Shown piece after piece: positions 1 through 8,347 of a DNA stretch of 64,000 nt. The position numbers and the translations under genes were made by a program. The stretch is from positions 1-64,000 of the IMG/VR virus record IMGVR_UViG_3300025276_000001, one strand, 5' to 3'. Under the pieces are notes generated by a model, which saw only the letters and a program-made list of their open reading frames with translations, did not search any database and was not told the origin of the DNA. The stretch is from a virus. How positions within the stretch are numbered: position 1 is the first letter of the stretch; each line of letters starts with the position of its first letter.

Positions 1-747
1 ACGGATATTGAAACTTACCTAATGTGGGGTAAAGGTGGTAGAATTAAACAAGATGGACCGGATGATATTAGATTATCTGTAGGTTTATGGTCACAGTTAG
101 ATAACTCTTTCAAAAGAGTATATAACAAGTCATCATTTACTCTTGACATGTTTAAGTCTGAGCTTTACAACTTCTATCAAGGTAAAGTTGAATTCAAAGG
201 ACCAGACCCACAAAGATCACTTGTTGTACAAACAGGTATTGCAGGAATGCAATTGATCAACAAAGCTATTGCTGATGAAGTATATGGTTCAGGTCTAGTT
301 CAAAATGCTACAGATATTGGAGCCGTTTCAGGTTCAGGTATGGATTTAGATTATGGTTTTGCTTACACAAGCTTTACTATTCCTTTCTTAGCTAACGTTA
401 AGTTTGTATTGAATCCAGCATTTGATAACTTAAACACAAATGATATTGAGAATCCATTAATTGATGGCCGTCCATTGAGCTCATTTAGTTTCATCATATT
501 TGATGTAACAGATGAAGGAAATGATAACATCCATTTATTGAAGCTTTCTTGGGATAATCAACTTAAGTGGTTCTACCAAAATGGTACTATGGACTACATG
601 GGAAGAACTCAAGGGTTTGCTTCTACTGGAAACTTTAATGGATATAGAGTTATGATGACTCAAACCATGCCAGCTATTTGGGTTAAGGATCCAACTAAAG
701 TTCTTAAAATTGTAATGAGGAATCCTATCACAGGAGGATCATTCTAG
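1..747 (+). CDS. Major capsid protein, C-terminal part (5' end outside window)
   Basis: The reading frame is open from base 1, so the gene begins upstream; the first in-frame ATG (22) is probably internal. About 248 residues are visible, ending at TAG. The protein is soluble, with mixed alpha/beta composition, no signal peptide and no membrane segment, and it ends in a beta-rich part (residues near ITGGSF). A strong terminator follows directly, as expected for the most highly expressed late gene, and connector and fibre genes come next. This position and the overall look fit the HK97-fold capsid protein of crAss-like and other large Bacteroidota phages. The assignment is by context and general resemblance, not by a diagnostic motif; another abundant head protein is the main alternative. 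Confidence 0.6.
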   Translation, partial: TDIETYLMWGKGGRIKQDGPDDIRLSVGLWSQLDNSFKRVYNKSSFTLDMFKSELYNFYQGKVEFKGPDPQRSLVVQTGIAGMQLINKAIADEVYGSGLVQNATDIGAVSGSGMDLDYGFAYTSFTIPFLANVKFVLNPAFDNLNTNDIENPLIDGRPLSSFSFIIFDVTDEGNDNIHLLKLSWDNQLKWFYQNGTMDYMGRTQGFASTGNFNGYRVMMTQTMPAIWVKDPTKVLKIVMRNPITGGSF

Positions 748-761
748 AGCTAAATAATTCA

Positions 762-796
762 GAGGGAGGTGGTTAACGCCTCCTCCCTTTTTATTT
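762..796 (+). terminator. Intrinsic terminator after capsid gene
   Basis: Arms GGAGGTG (765-771) and CGCCTCC (777-783) pair over 7 bp with one G-U and a 5-nt loop, followed by TCCC and a T-rich run (TTTTTATTT). This is the strongest GC-rich hairpin near the capsid gene and probably insulates it from downstream genes, with partial read-through into the 817 gene, for which I see no clear promoter. Confidence 0.85.
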
Positions 797-816
797 AATT
801 TAAAAAAATAGAAATT

Positions 817-1029
817 ATGGCAAACATCATGGGCTTACAAATAAAAAAAGCAAACAAGACAACGGAATTCACTAACGCAAGTGTTTCTAAAATTCTTGCT
901 TCAACCTCTGTAGCTAAAGATATAGTTACAAGAAACTATGCAAATAATGCTGCAGCTAAAGCTGCTGGATTAGTTGACGGGGACTTGTATCATGCTGCTG
1001 GTGCAGTAAGAGTTGTGTTTACAGCTTAA
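817..1029 (+). CDS. Small virion protein (70 aa) with AGL-xx-GDLY motif
   Basis: A 70-residue protein starting at ATG in an A-rich leader. The C-terminal half has the pattern A-AKAAGLVDGDLYHAAGAVRVV. This short 'xAAxxAGLxxGDLYxxxGxVxVV' module recurs at the C-termini of phage virion proteins (known from general experience with tail and capsid-associated proteins). It lies between the capsid terminator and the next promoter, so it is probably made by read-through from the capsid gene. A capsid decoration protein or head-fibre piece is plausible but not proven. Confidence 0.6.
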   Translation: MANIMGLQIKKANKTTEFTNASVSKILASTSVAKDIVTRNYANNAAAKAAGLVDGDLYHAAGAVRVVFTA

Positions 1030-1084
1030 TAATCAAAACTTTAGCAAGTGTAAAAACTTGCTATAGAAATTATAATTATATAAA

Positions 1085-1111
1085 TTGTACATAAAAAAAT
1101 ATGTACCTTTG
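1085..1111 (+). promoter_or_regulatory. Candidate Bacteroidota-type promoter with overlapping inverted repeat
   Basis: TTG (1085-1087), 16 bp, then TACCTTTG (1104-1111), matching the Bacteroidota -7 box TAnnTTTG; the spacer is slightly shorter than usual. The start codon at 1150 lies 38 nt downstream of the box. A perfect inverted repeat, GTACATA (1087-1093) and TATGTAC (1100-1106) with a 6-A spacer, covers the space between the two boxes and could be a protein-binding site or simply promoter DNA. The 120-bp gap 1030-1149 holds nothing else I can recognise. Confidence 0.6.
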
Positions 1112-1149
1112 ATTGTTAACAATTATTAATTTTAAAACCAAAAAACAAG

Positions 1150-2166
1150 ATGAATGATTACACTATTGTAGAAAAGTATCAACAAGGAAAAAGTCCTACT
1201 ATTGCAGTACGTCCTTTCTTTAGTCCAGGAAAAGAAAATATGGGCTTAGAGCAGTATGGATTATCACTTCATGATGGAGTATTCCATGAAGAAAACCTAG
1301 CGTGTTTAGAAATGAACGGTGTAAAACGCTATGTAACAGGACTTAATGAATTTGCTCCTGAAGTAAAAATGTTAGCTAAAGATAAAAAGCAAGCTAAGAT
1401 TAAAGAAATAAGAAGTACTGTTGCTCAGCTTGAAGCTGAACTAGCAGCTAATGTAGTAGATCCAGATGATAAAGACTTCTGGAATAAGCTAACAATTATG
1501 AAACCAGATAACTCTGCATTTTGGGATAAGATCTCATTAAGATGTGGTAATGATCCAGTCTTCTTAGATCCACAAAAGGATCCATATGATTTGATTAAGT
1601 TATTTGCAATTAATGCTGGTGGTTTTTCTATTGTAGCTAAATCATTAAGAAATGCTAAAGAAATGAACAACCCACCTAAGTTTTACTTAGATACAGTTGA
1701 AGAAAGCTTAAGCACAAGAACAGAATTAAGTAAGTTGAAAAACAGATCATTAGTAGAATTACAAAAACTATATGATAAGAATTCAACTAAACTAATGTAT
1801 GTTGCTAAGATATGTGATGTTGATAGTGTACAGTATGTTAAATCTACACCTAATGATATCTTATATGAAAACATGGATAACTACATTAATGGTTTTGGAC
1901 CAGAGTCTTCTAAGAAAAAAGCTGCAAGTCAGTTTTTAGAAGTTTCTAAGTTAGATATGGAAGAGTTAAAAATTAGAGCACTTATTAAAGATGCTTTATA
2001 CTATAGATTTATAACAACAAAAGCCGGAGGTTGGATAGAACCAATTGACAGTGGTATTAGACTAGGAAAAACCCCTTCAGAATGTTTAGAGTTTCTAAAG
2101 AACCCTAAGAATGAAGATTCTCTAATGTCTATACTAGATAAAGTTGAACCATATTGGGCATCCTAA
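1150..2166 (+). CDS. Conserved structural-region protein (338 aa), function unknown
   Basis: A 338-residue soluble protein rich in Lys, Glu and Asp, with no signal peptide or membrane segment. Residues about 75-100 form a charged helix, likely a short coiled coil, after an N-terminal part with the pattern RPFFSPGKENMGLEQYGL. The C-terminal third is helical. The type of protein and its place just before the 234-residue connector-like gene (11 bp gap) resemble a conserved gene found next to the capsid gene in large Bacteroidota phages. A scaffold, portal-associated or neck role is possible. I cannot name a fold. It starts the transcript driven by the promoter at 1085-1111. Confidence 0.6.
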   Translation: MNDYTIVEKYQQGKSPTIAVRPFFSPGKENMGLEQYGLSLHDGVFHEENLACLEMNGVKRYVTGLNEFAPEVKMLAKDKKQAKIKEIRSTVAQLEAELAANVVDPDDKDFWNKLTIMKPDNSAFWDKISLRCGNDPVFLDPQKDPYDLIKLFAINAGGFSIVAKSLRNAKEMNNPPKFYLDTVEESLSTRTELSKLKNRSLVELQKLYDKNSTKLMYVAKICDVDSVQYVKSTPNDILYENMDNYINGFGPESSKKKAASQFLEVSKLDMEELKIRALIKDALYYRFITTKAGGWIEPIDSGIRLGKTPSECLEFLKNPKNEDSLMSILDKVEPYWAS

Positions 2167-2177
2167 ATATATAAATA

Positions 2178-2882
2178 ATGAATAACAATACCCTTTTAAT
2201 TAAACTAAAGCAAAGGTTAAATAAACTTGATAGCCAAGACTATGATAACATAGAATGTTGGCAATTTGTTGAAGCATTTAATAAAGCTCAGGTTGAATGG
2301 TGTAGAAGAAATCTACATGGGGGTAATATGTATAAGGAAGGTGATGAGTTGTCAAAGAAAAGAATTGATGACTTACAACCTTTACTTATTGAGTTATCAT
2401 TAACAGGTACGTCAAATGACACATACTTTGAAACAAATAATTTTCCAGTTAGTAATTACTTAGAATTTAAAAGAGTAAGTACAAATGCAAAAACTGAATG
2501 TTGTCCAGCTAGAAGTATGACAGTTTATTTAGCTGAAGAAGCTAATGTTCCTTTACTACTTAGAGATCCTTTAAAGAATCCGGATTTTGAATGGGGAGAA
2601 ACATTTTGTACAATGATCAACAATACTATTAGAATATATAGAGGTACAGACTTTACTATAGTTAATCCAGTATTAACTTATTATAGACAACCTGTATACA
2701 TAGAAATTCTAGGTTGTGTTGATCCTTATACAGGATTAGAATCTTTAGTAAACATAGACTGTGAGTTTAAAGATGATTTAGCTGAAGTAATGCTAGATGA
2801 TGCAGCATCAATAATTGCAGGAGATATAGAAAACATATATCAACAGCAAAGATCTCAAGCTGCAGCAGAACGTAATAATTAA
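2178..2882 (+). CDS. Putative head-tail connector / neck protein (234 aa)
   Basis: A 234-residue acidic protein. The N-terminal helices carry the pattern LKQRLNKLDSQDYDNIECWQ followed by EAFNKAQVEW and a GDE motif; the middle is beta-rich and the C-terminus is helical (residues about 190-234). The mix of N-terminal alpha-helices around a central beta part resembles P22 gp4-like adaptor proteins, and this N-terminal pattern is one I associate with connector-like proteins of large Bacteroidota podophages. It shares a transcript with the upstream 338-residue gene. The adaptor role is inference; an alternative is a minor capsid vertex protein. Confidence 0.55.
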   Translation: MNNNTLLIKLKQRLNKLDSQDYDNIECWQFVEAFNKAQVEWCRRNLHGGNMYKEGDELSKKRIDDLQPLLIELSLTGTSNDTYFETNNFPVSNYLEFKRVSTNAKTECCPARSMTVYLAEEANVPLLLRDPLKNPDFEWGETFCTMINNTIRIYRGTDFTIVNPVLTYYRQPVYIEILGCVDPYTGLESLVNIDCEFKDDLAEVMLDDAASIIAGDIENIYQQQRSQAAAERNN

Positions 2883-2906
2883 TATAGTAGGTTTATTAAA
2901 ATAGAT

Positions 2907-2917
2907 TTAGTATATTA
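2907..2917 (+). promoter_or_regulatory. Candidate promoter element TTAGTATATTA
   Basis: This 11-mer differs at one base from TTTGTATATTA, the element found upstream of the genes at 4622, 15047 and 32139. It lies about 93 nt before the start codon at 3010, which would give an unusually long leader holding two hairpins (2923-2938 and 2976-2994). Confidence 0.45.
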
Positions 2918-2922
2918 ATATA

Positions 2923-2994
2923 GTAACACATATGTTACGAACAGAGCAAACTGATAAAAGCAATATATATAACCAGCGGGGTAATGGTCCCTGC
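2923..2994 (+). promoter_or_regulatory. Structured 5' leader with two hairpins
   Basis: The first hairpin is a perfect 6-bp inverted repeat GTAACA (2923-2928) and TGTTAC (2933-2938) with a 4-nt loop. The second is GCGGGG (2976-2981) pairing with CCCTGC (2989-2994), 6 bp including one G-U, with a 7-nt loop. The second hairpin is GC-rich in a very AT-rich surround, has no following T run, and ends 15 nt before the chosen start at 3010. It could stabilise the mRNA or control translation of a highly made virion protein. Confidence 0.5.
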
Positions 2995-3009
2995 ACAAAA
3001 TTAATAATT

Positions 3010-4488
3010 ATGGCATATTTTAACAATGCGTTTTACAAAACGTTTGTAGCATCATCTGTTGACGCAGCTGCTGGTACATCAACTATTTCCCTGGCGGCAG
3101 GAGAAATAGGATTAGTAGAAGACAAAACTTGGCAGACAATGGCTATTCCAGGTGCTGTTATTCCTACTAATGCATTAGCTTACTTAGTACAAGGAAGCTT
3201 TTACACAAAAGACACAATTGGAAACAACCCAGGAAATGGTGGATACAAAGAGTCAGTAAAGTCTAAAGGGATAAACCCAAAGTTTATTTCAAGAGTATGG
3301 TCTGTTGCAGCTAACACTGCTGTTCAAGCTACTGCTACTTTAGGTTTAGGATCTTCATGTGTACCATGTGGAACTACTCAATTCATGAGAATGGATGTAA
3401 AAGGTTCTCCTGCATTACGTTTCTTAAATCACAATGCTTATGCAATTGGTGATTCAGCAAATATTTGTTGTGCTGAAGGACAAGAGTTTTTAGATCCAGC
3501 ATTAGTACTAGCTACTGAAGCTTATATGATCTTAGGTGATCCATTAATCAAGCCATTTGTTGCTGAAGCAGATATAGACGGTGTACAAGATGATGCAGGA
3601 AATGCATTAGTTGGTGGTACTGGATATGCAGCTGGTAGCAATGTAGCTGCAACAGGTGGTTCAGGAACTGGAGCATCTTTCAATGTAGTTGTTGCTGCAG
3701 GAGTAATTACTTCATTAGTAGTTTCAGCTCCAGGTAAAGGATATAAAGCAGCAGATGTATTAACTATCTCAGGTGGTAATGGTGATGCAACATTAACTTT
3801 AGCAGCAGGAGGAATTACTGCAGGTGGAGTTGTTGTATCTGTAACAGATGCGGCTGGAGAAGTTGTAGGAAGTGTATATACTATTGCTCAAGCAAAAGGT
3901 ACTGCAGCTTCTGGAAATTATGTAGCTTCACTAGTTCCAAATGCAGCAGCAGCTAAAGTTAGCGCAACTGTAACATGGGTTGGTGCTTATGTTGATACTA
4001 AATTTGGTAACTGTTCTTTTGATACTAGAGATCATTATGATGCTGAGCCAGTTGAAATTATTGCAAGTATTCTAGATGAAACTGGAAATGCATGTAATGA
4101 TTGTGGAACTGCTTCAAGAACTCCAGGTCAAATGCAACAAACGCAAGGTGAAGAAGTTATTAGAGCTTTAATCTTATCTGAAAGATACCGTCAATCTCCT
4201 TATAACCAAGGAAATGCTGACAGTGCTAGAATCAGAGAGATTGAAATGTCTGATGAGTTACTTGCTGCTGTAGATAGAACAGCTATCTATAAAGCTTACT
4301 ATGTAATGCATACAGTTCCACGTTACAATAACCCAAGTGGTGTATTTGACAATGATCAGTATGTTTACCAAATTTTTGTTAAGAGTACAGACGCTGCAGC
4401 TATAACTGCAATGGATGCTGTTGCAACTCAGTTGGTAACATTAGCAAATGCAGCTGGAAATAATATTGCAGTAGAAACAACTTTCTAA
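3010..4488 (+). CDS. Putative abundant virion structural protein (492 aa) with Ig-like beta insert
   Basis: I chose the ATG at 3010 rather than the in-frame ATG at 2932: it sits in the A/T-rich leader seen at other starts here (aattATGGCA), and the extra 26 residues look non-coding and overlap the leader hairpins. The middle (about residues 190-345) is Gly/Ala/Val-rich, with repeats of the form GYxxGdvltisGG, typical of beta-sandwich virion modules, and seems inserted between two more conserved parts. The C-terminal part has VPRYNNPSGVFDNDQY and GEEVIRALILSERYRQ. The family recurs in large Bacteroidota phages as a structural protein. The exact place in the virion (tail, head fibre or auxiliary capsid) is open. 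A strong terminator follows. Confidence 0.6.
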   Translation: MAYFNNAFYKTFVASSVDAAAGTSTISLAAGEIGLVEDKTWQTMAIPGAVIPTNALAYLVQGSFYTKDTIGNNPGNGGYKESVKSKGINPKFISRVWSVAANTAVQATATLGLGSSCVPCGTTQFMRMDVKGSPALRFLNHNAYAIGDSANICCAEGQEFLDPALVLATEAYMILGDPLIKPFVAEADIDGVQDDAGNALVGGTGYAAGSNVAATGGSGTGASFNVVVAAGVITSLVVSAPGKGYKAADVLTISGGNGDATLTLAAGGITAGGVVVSVTDAAGEVVGSVYTIAQAKGTAASGNYVASLVPNAAAAKVSATVTWVGAYVDTKFGNCSFDTRDHYDAEPVEIIASILDETGNACNDCGTASRTPGQMQQTQGEEVIRALILSERYRQSPYNQGNADSARIREIEMSDELLAAVDRTAIYKAYYVMHTVPRYNNPSGVFDNDQYVYQIFVKSTDAAAITAMDAVATQLVTLANAAGNNIAVETTF

Positions 4489-4530
4489 GCATACAATTTT
4501 CATAAGCGTTTATTAGCTTAAATATTAATT

Positions 4531-4568
4531 AGAGCAGGGGTATAAAACTCCTGCTCTTTTTATTTTAT
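4531..4568 (+). terminator. Intrinsic terminator
   Basis: AGAGCAGG (4531-4538) pairs with CCTGCTCT (4550-4557); two further pairs, one of them G-U, close a 7-nt loop. TTTTATTTTAT follows. It ends the 492-residue structural gene and is followed within 20 bp by the next promoter element. Confidence 0.9.
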
Positions 4569-4582
4569 AATGTCTCCTTTTT

Positions 4583-4593
4583 TTTGTATATTA
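4583..4593 (+). promoter_or_regulatory. Candidate promoter element TTTGTATATTA
   Basis: TTTGTATATTA lies between a terminator and the start codon at 4622 (28 nt downstream). The identical 11-mer occurs at 14984 and 32109 in the same position relative to genes. The TTTG probably corresponds to the end of the Bacteroidota -7 box, although the usual TA four bases before it is missing. Confidence 0.55.
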
Positions 4594-4621
4594 TATATAT
4601 AGCGTAATAAAGCAAAAGAAA

Positions 4622-5197
4622 ATGGCAAACAAACACATACTAAGTTTAGAAATACCAGCAGTTTCCAACTGTGAGTTGTTATGTATAAAAGATACCAGCC
4701 AGTATGCAACTGAACTAGCTGTTGATTGTGAAGAGTTATTGATAACTCTACCTGGATACTCAGTACCAATTTTAATTAAAGTAACTAAGGAATTTGACAT
4801 GTGTCTTAATGCCTGTGTGCTTAATCTTCAAAAAACTAAATGTGGTACAGTCTCTTCTGTTATACCTGACGGTATATACATAGTTAAATATAGTGTATCA
4901 CCTAATAGTAAAGTATTTGTAGAATACAACCATTTAAAAGTTTCCTCTTTAATGTCAACATACTATAATGTATTATGTGACTTAGATGTACAAGCATGTC
5001 AACCTGATTCACGTAAAGAAGATCTTTTAAGTGAAATGAATTTTATCAGGACTTTAATTGATGCTGCTGTTGCAAATGTAGAATACTGTCAATCATCAGC
5101 AAAAGGAATGCAACTTTATAGATATGCTAAACAAAGATTAAATAAAATTAGTTGCCCATCAGGTAATTGTGGTGGTAGCAATCCATATATAGTATAA
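4622..5197 (+). CDS. Conserved Cys-containing phage protein (191 aa), unknown
   Basis: A 191-residue protein with many cysteines (for example NCELLC, CLNACVL, SCPSGNCGG) and no signal peptide. The N-terminal half is beta-rich; the C-terminal half is helical with the pattern DLLSEMNFIRTLIDAA and AKQRLNK. It opens a transcript ending at the fibre gene (4622-8249). Its start fits the upstream promoter element and an A-rich leader. I cannot assign a fold. Its place before three fibre-type genes suggests a role in fibre attachment or assembly (inference). Confidence 0.55.
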   Translation: MANKHILSLEIPAVSNCELLCIKDTSQYATELAVDCEELLITLPGYSVPILIKVTKEFDMCLNACVLNLQKTKCGTVSSVIPDGIYIVKYSVSPNSKVFVEYNHLKVSSLMSTYYNVLCDLDVQACQPDSRKEDLLSEMNFIRTLIDAAVANVEYCQSSAKGMQLYRYAKQRLNKISCPSGNCGGSNPYIV

Positions 5198-5218
5198 TTA
5201 AATATAAAAACCAAAATT

Positions 5219-5410
5219 ATGAATTGTAACCATTGTCATAAACCATTTACATGTGGATGCCAAAAAGCAAATGTAGCAAATGGTTTAGTAGTACATAAGA
5301 CATGTGTTAATGAATATAACCAAACACAAACTTTGATTGCTAAAGAAACAGTATCAAATTTAAGTTTGGAAATAGCTAGACAAAAAATAGTAGACCTAAC
5401 AAATAAGTAA
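5219..5410 (+). CDS. Small putative zinc-binding protein (63 aa)
   Basis: A 63-residue protein whose first 30 residues hold C-N-H-C-H, C-G-C and a later C (MNCNHCHKPFTCGCQK, then HKTC), a pattern fitting one zinc site. The C-terminal half is a charged helix. Its stop overlaps the next start (TAATG), which points to translational coupling with the 179-residue fibre-tip-like protein. It may be a small assembly factor or virion piece; no function can be named. Confidence 0.5.
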   Translation: MNCNHCHKPFTCGCQKANVANGLVVHKTCVNEYNQTQTLIAKETVSNLSLEIARQKIVDLTNK

Positions 5411-5949
5411 TGGCCACACCAAAAGGAGTATCAAATAATAATGAAATAGTTAAGAATGCTTTGGCAGCACAAATAAAAACTGAAAAGAATTTTGCTACTC
5501 AAGTATATGCTAAATTTAATTCAATAAAGTTTGGAATAGATTCTTGTTGCTATACTGATTATGTATCAGCAGTATTATCTAAGTCTTTGTGTGATTGGCA
5601 AAATGCTTCTAGTGATAAAGTAGTAGCATCTACTGATGTAAACGGAGTATTTGTAGAACCATTAGCAAAAATAAATAAAAAAGCAAGTATGGCATGTCCA
5701 GCAACCCCATCTAACGTATGTACTATAGTAAACCTAAAAGAACTTTTAGGAGGCAATACAACTTTCACACAATGTTTTGAAGTAGCATCTACCTCATGGA
5801 CTATTACACATCTCTTAGGTAGGTATCCATCCGTAACAGTAGTTGATGGTCAAAACGAAATAGTAGTTGCAGATATAGATTATGTAAGTAGTCAACAATT
5901 AACAATAACATTCAGCATACCCTTTGCAGGTTGTGCCTTTTTAAATTAA
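5410..5949 (+). CDS. Fibre-associated protein with C-terminal tip-like beta domain (179 aa)
   Basis: A helical N-terminal part (residues about 1-60) is followed by a beta-rich C-terminus (about 120-179) with the pattern W-xIxHxLGRYPSVTVVD ... VxxxDIDYxxxxxLTITFSxPFAGxAFL. This 'WxixHnLGxyPsVtVvD' type of domain is common at the ends of phage tail fibres and baseplate spikes. The protein is therefore probably a short fibre or a tip piece that works with the long fibres encoded next. Its start overlaps the upstream stop. Confidence 0.6.
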   Translation: MATPKGVSNNNEIVKNALAAQIKTEKNFATQVYAKFNSIKFGIDSCCYTDYVSAVLSKSLCDWQNASSDKVVASTDVNGVFVEPLAKINKKASMACPATPSNVCTIVNLKELLGGNTTFTQCFEVASTSWTITHLLGRYPSVTVVDGQNEIVVADIDYVSSQQLTITFSIPFAGCAFLN

Positions 5950-5975
5950 ATAACAATAACTTAAACAATAATAAT

Positions 5976-8249
5976 ATGATACAATTTCTTTCAGGTCTAG
6001 ATATTCAAGGGAATATAGACCTAAACAGCAATCAGATCAAAGAGGTTGTTATAGATAATTTGACAGCGGATCCTACTGGGGCTGAAGGAAGAATCTATTA
6101 CAACACGGGTACTGATAAACTTAGACTTTATGCCGGTGGTGCATGGGCAGATCTATCAACAGCTTCAGATTCAAATACAACTTATGATTTATCAGGTGTT
6201 GGATCTACAAACGGAACAGCAGGTGTTAGGCTTGCAGGTTCAGATGGAACTAATGATGATGTACTAGTAGTAGGTGCAGGTACAGTAGGTGTAACAAGAA
6301 GTGGTAATACACTTACAGTTACAGGTGCTGATTCAGCAGCAGGTACCGTAACAGATGTTACAAGTGGTAAAGGTATTTTAATATCAGGTACATCAACAGT
6401 TACACCAGCAGTTAACATTAAAATTACAGGTGCAGACAATGCAATTCTATTTTTAGATGAAGCAGACGCTCCTAAAGATAGTTTCCTTTGGTTTTCTGAT
6501 TCATCTGATGAAACGCTTAAGAAAGTTCAAGTACAAAACATGCCAGGATATGGTAAGGATGGTACAGTAACTTCTGTAGGATCTGGAGCTGGTTTAACTG
6601 GTGGAGCTATTACAGGTTCAGGAACTTTAGCTGTAGATTATATAGGTTCAGATAACGTTATATTAGCTGCCGGAGATGGAACAGCTGTAACTGTAGCTTC
6701 TACAGATAAGATTATGGTAAGTGATGCTACTGATAGCAATGCTAAGTATGTAAACATTTCACAGATTACTGCTGCAATTGGTGGTGGTACTGTAACAGAA
6801 GTAGATGCAAGTGGAACAGTAAATGGATTAACATTAGCAACTACTCCAGCAGGTGGAATAACTGCAACAGGTTCAGTTAACCTTGGAGGTACACTTGCTA
6901 TAAATAATGCTGATTGGTCAGGAGCTGATTTAGCAGTAACTAATGGTGGTACTGGAGCAAGCAATGCAACAGATGCAAGAACTAATTTAGGAGCAGGTAC
7001 TGGAGATGGTTCTGTGACTAGTGTAGCTTTAGGTGCAGATAATGGTGCTGGTACAGCAATTTCAACAACAGGTACTTTAACTGTAGTAGGTGGTACAAAT
7101 GTTACTACATCTATTACTGGACGTGCAATTACTATTAATGCTACAGATTCAAATGTAGGTACAGTAACGTCTATAGCAACTGGTAATGGTATATCAGGAG
7201 GAACAATTACTGCTACTGGTACTTTAACAGTTGGAGCTGGTGATGGTTTATCACAATCAGCTACAGGTTTATTAGTAGATGGTACAGTTGTAAGAACTTC
7301 AGGTGATCAAACTATAGCTGGTGTTAAAACATTCAGTGATCAAGTAGTAGTTCCAGCAACTCCAACAGGAGCAAATAATGTAGCTTCTAAGGCTTATGTG
7401 CTTTCACAAATTGGTGGAGTAGGAGGATTTAGAGGAGGCTATAATGCAACAACTAACTCTCCAGCATTAAGTGGTGGTAGTAACGTTGCAATGGCATTAG
7501 GAGATTTCTTTGTAGTAGATGTAGCAGGAGATAACGGAGATTATTTTGATACCTTAGAACCTGGAGATTTTATATTTGCAGATGCAGCAATTGTTGCAAG
7601 TTCAAGTCCAGCAGTATCAGCTTATACAGTTGTTATTGCAGATCAGAATATTGCAGGTGTAGGAGCTAATGATGGAGTAACAACAAAAGGTGTTGCAGGA
7701 TTTAGTAGTGCATCTTTTGCAGGAACATCAAATGGATTCATTACTGTTAAAGCAGATGGAATCACCAATGCAATGTTAGAAGGACCAGTTAATACAATAA
7801 TTGGTACTGATACTGATTTAGCTACTGGTGGTGTAGATGTTGTAAATGATATTACTGTTACAGACGGTGTTATAACATTTATGGACAAGAGAACATTACC
7901 AAGTTCTACAACAAGTGCAGTTGGTGTTACAGAGATTGCAACACAAGCGGAAGTAAATGCAGGAACAGATTCATTTAGATATGTAACTCCAGCTACTTTA
8001 AAAGGCCGTCAGGATTTACGTAATTACTCTGGTGCATTTCCAGTTGGATCACCAGCATTAACGTGGACAATAGCAGTAGACACACATAAATTAGGTGTAG
8101 GTCCATTTATTATACAAACCTATAATATCAAGAAACAACAAGTGTTTGTTGATATTGAGATTGCAGACACTGGAGATGTTAAATTTTCAACTACTGCAGA
8201 TCAAGCAATAGGAAGTATCACATGTAATATATTGAAAGCTTCAAGTTAA
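5976..8249 (+). CDS. Tail fibre protein (757 aa)
   Basis: The start is placed at ATG 5976 (protein begins MIQFLSGLDIQGN); an in-frame TTG at 5931 overlaps the previous gene and is unlikely. The body is Gly/Thr/Val/Ala-rich with many repeats of the GTVTSVxxGxGLxGGxITxxGTLxV type and one NGGTGASNATDARTNLGAG motif, both hallmarks of trimeric beta-helical tail fibres. Near the C-terminus a VTEIATQAEVNAGTD motif precedes VTPATLKGR, also typical of fibres. The last 70 residues form a beta domain resembling the tip of the 179-residue neighbour. The N-terminus shares IQFLSxLxxxG with the 1765-residue fibre, suggesting the same docking site. A terminator follows. Confidence 0.85.
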   Translation: MIQFLSGLDIQGNIDLNSNQIKEVVIDNLTADPTGAEGRIYYNTGTDKLRLYAGGAWADLSTASDSNTTYDLSGVGSTNGTAGVRLAGSDGTNDDVLVVGAGTVGVTRSGNTLTVTGADSAAGTVTDVTSGKGILISGTSTVTPAVNIKITGADNAILFLDEADAPKDSFLWFSDSSDETLKKVQVQNMPGYGKDGTVTSVGSGAGLTGGAITGSGTLAVDYIGSDNVILAAGDGTAVTVASTDKIMVSDATDSNAKYVNISQITAAIGGGTVTEVDASGTVNGLTLATTPAGGITATGSVNLGGTLAINNADWSGADLAVTNGGTGASNATDARTNLGAGTGDGSVTSVALGADNGAGTAISTTGTLTVVGGTNVTTSITGRAITINATDSNVGTVTSIATGNGISGGTITATGTLTVGAGDGLSQSATGLLVDGTVVRTSGDQTIAGVKTFSDQVVVPATPTGANNVASKAYVLSQIGGVGGFRGGYNATTNSPALSGGSNVAMALGDFFVVDVAGDNGDYFDTLEPGDFIFADAAIVASSSPAVSAYTVVIADQNIAGVGANDGVTTKGVAGFSSASFAGTSNGFITVKADGITNAMLEGPVNTIIGTDTDLATGGVDVVNDITVTDGVITFMDKRTLPSSTTSAVGVTEIATQAEVNAGTDSFRYVTPATLKGRQDLRNYSGAFPVGSPALTWTIAVDTHKLGVGPFIIQTYNIKKQQVFVDIEIADTGDVKFSTTADQAIGSITCNILKASS

Positions 8250-8266
8250 TATAAATTAAAATTGAT

Positions 8267-8312
8267 AAAGGGAGTTTCTAAATACTAAACGGGTTTAGTG
8301 CTCCCTTTTTAT
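8267..8312 (+). terminator. Intrinsic terminator
   Basis: AAAGGGAG (8267-8274) pairs with CTCCCTTT (8301-8308). Inside it a second hairpin, ACTAAAC-GG-GTTTAGT, can form. The 3' arm ends in TTTTT. It separates the two fibre genes. Confidence 0.8.
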
Positions 8313-8323
8313 CATAAAAATAT

Positions 8324-8331
8324 TATCTTAG
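8324..8331 (+). promoter_or_regulatory. Candidate -7 box TATCTTAG
   Basis: One mismatch from TAnnTTTG, placed just after the terminator and 17 nt before the fibre start at 8348. No clear TTG is seen at the right upstream distance, so support is mainly positional. Confidence 0.4.
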
Positions 8332-8347
8332 CAAAACAAAATAAATT

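Noticed and set aside
2932-3009. ATG at 2932 as start of the 492-residue gene
   Set aside because: It overlaps one hairpin and includes the second; the added residues look unrelated to a virion protein, while ATG 3010 has the leader typical of this phage.
5931-5975. In-frame TTG extension of the 757-residue fibre
   Set aside because: It overlaps the previous gene; the ATG at 5976 has an A-rich leader and gives the same N-terminus type as the other fibre.
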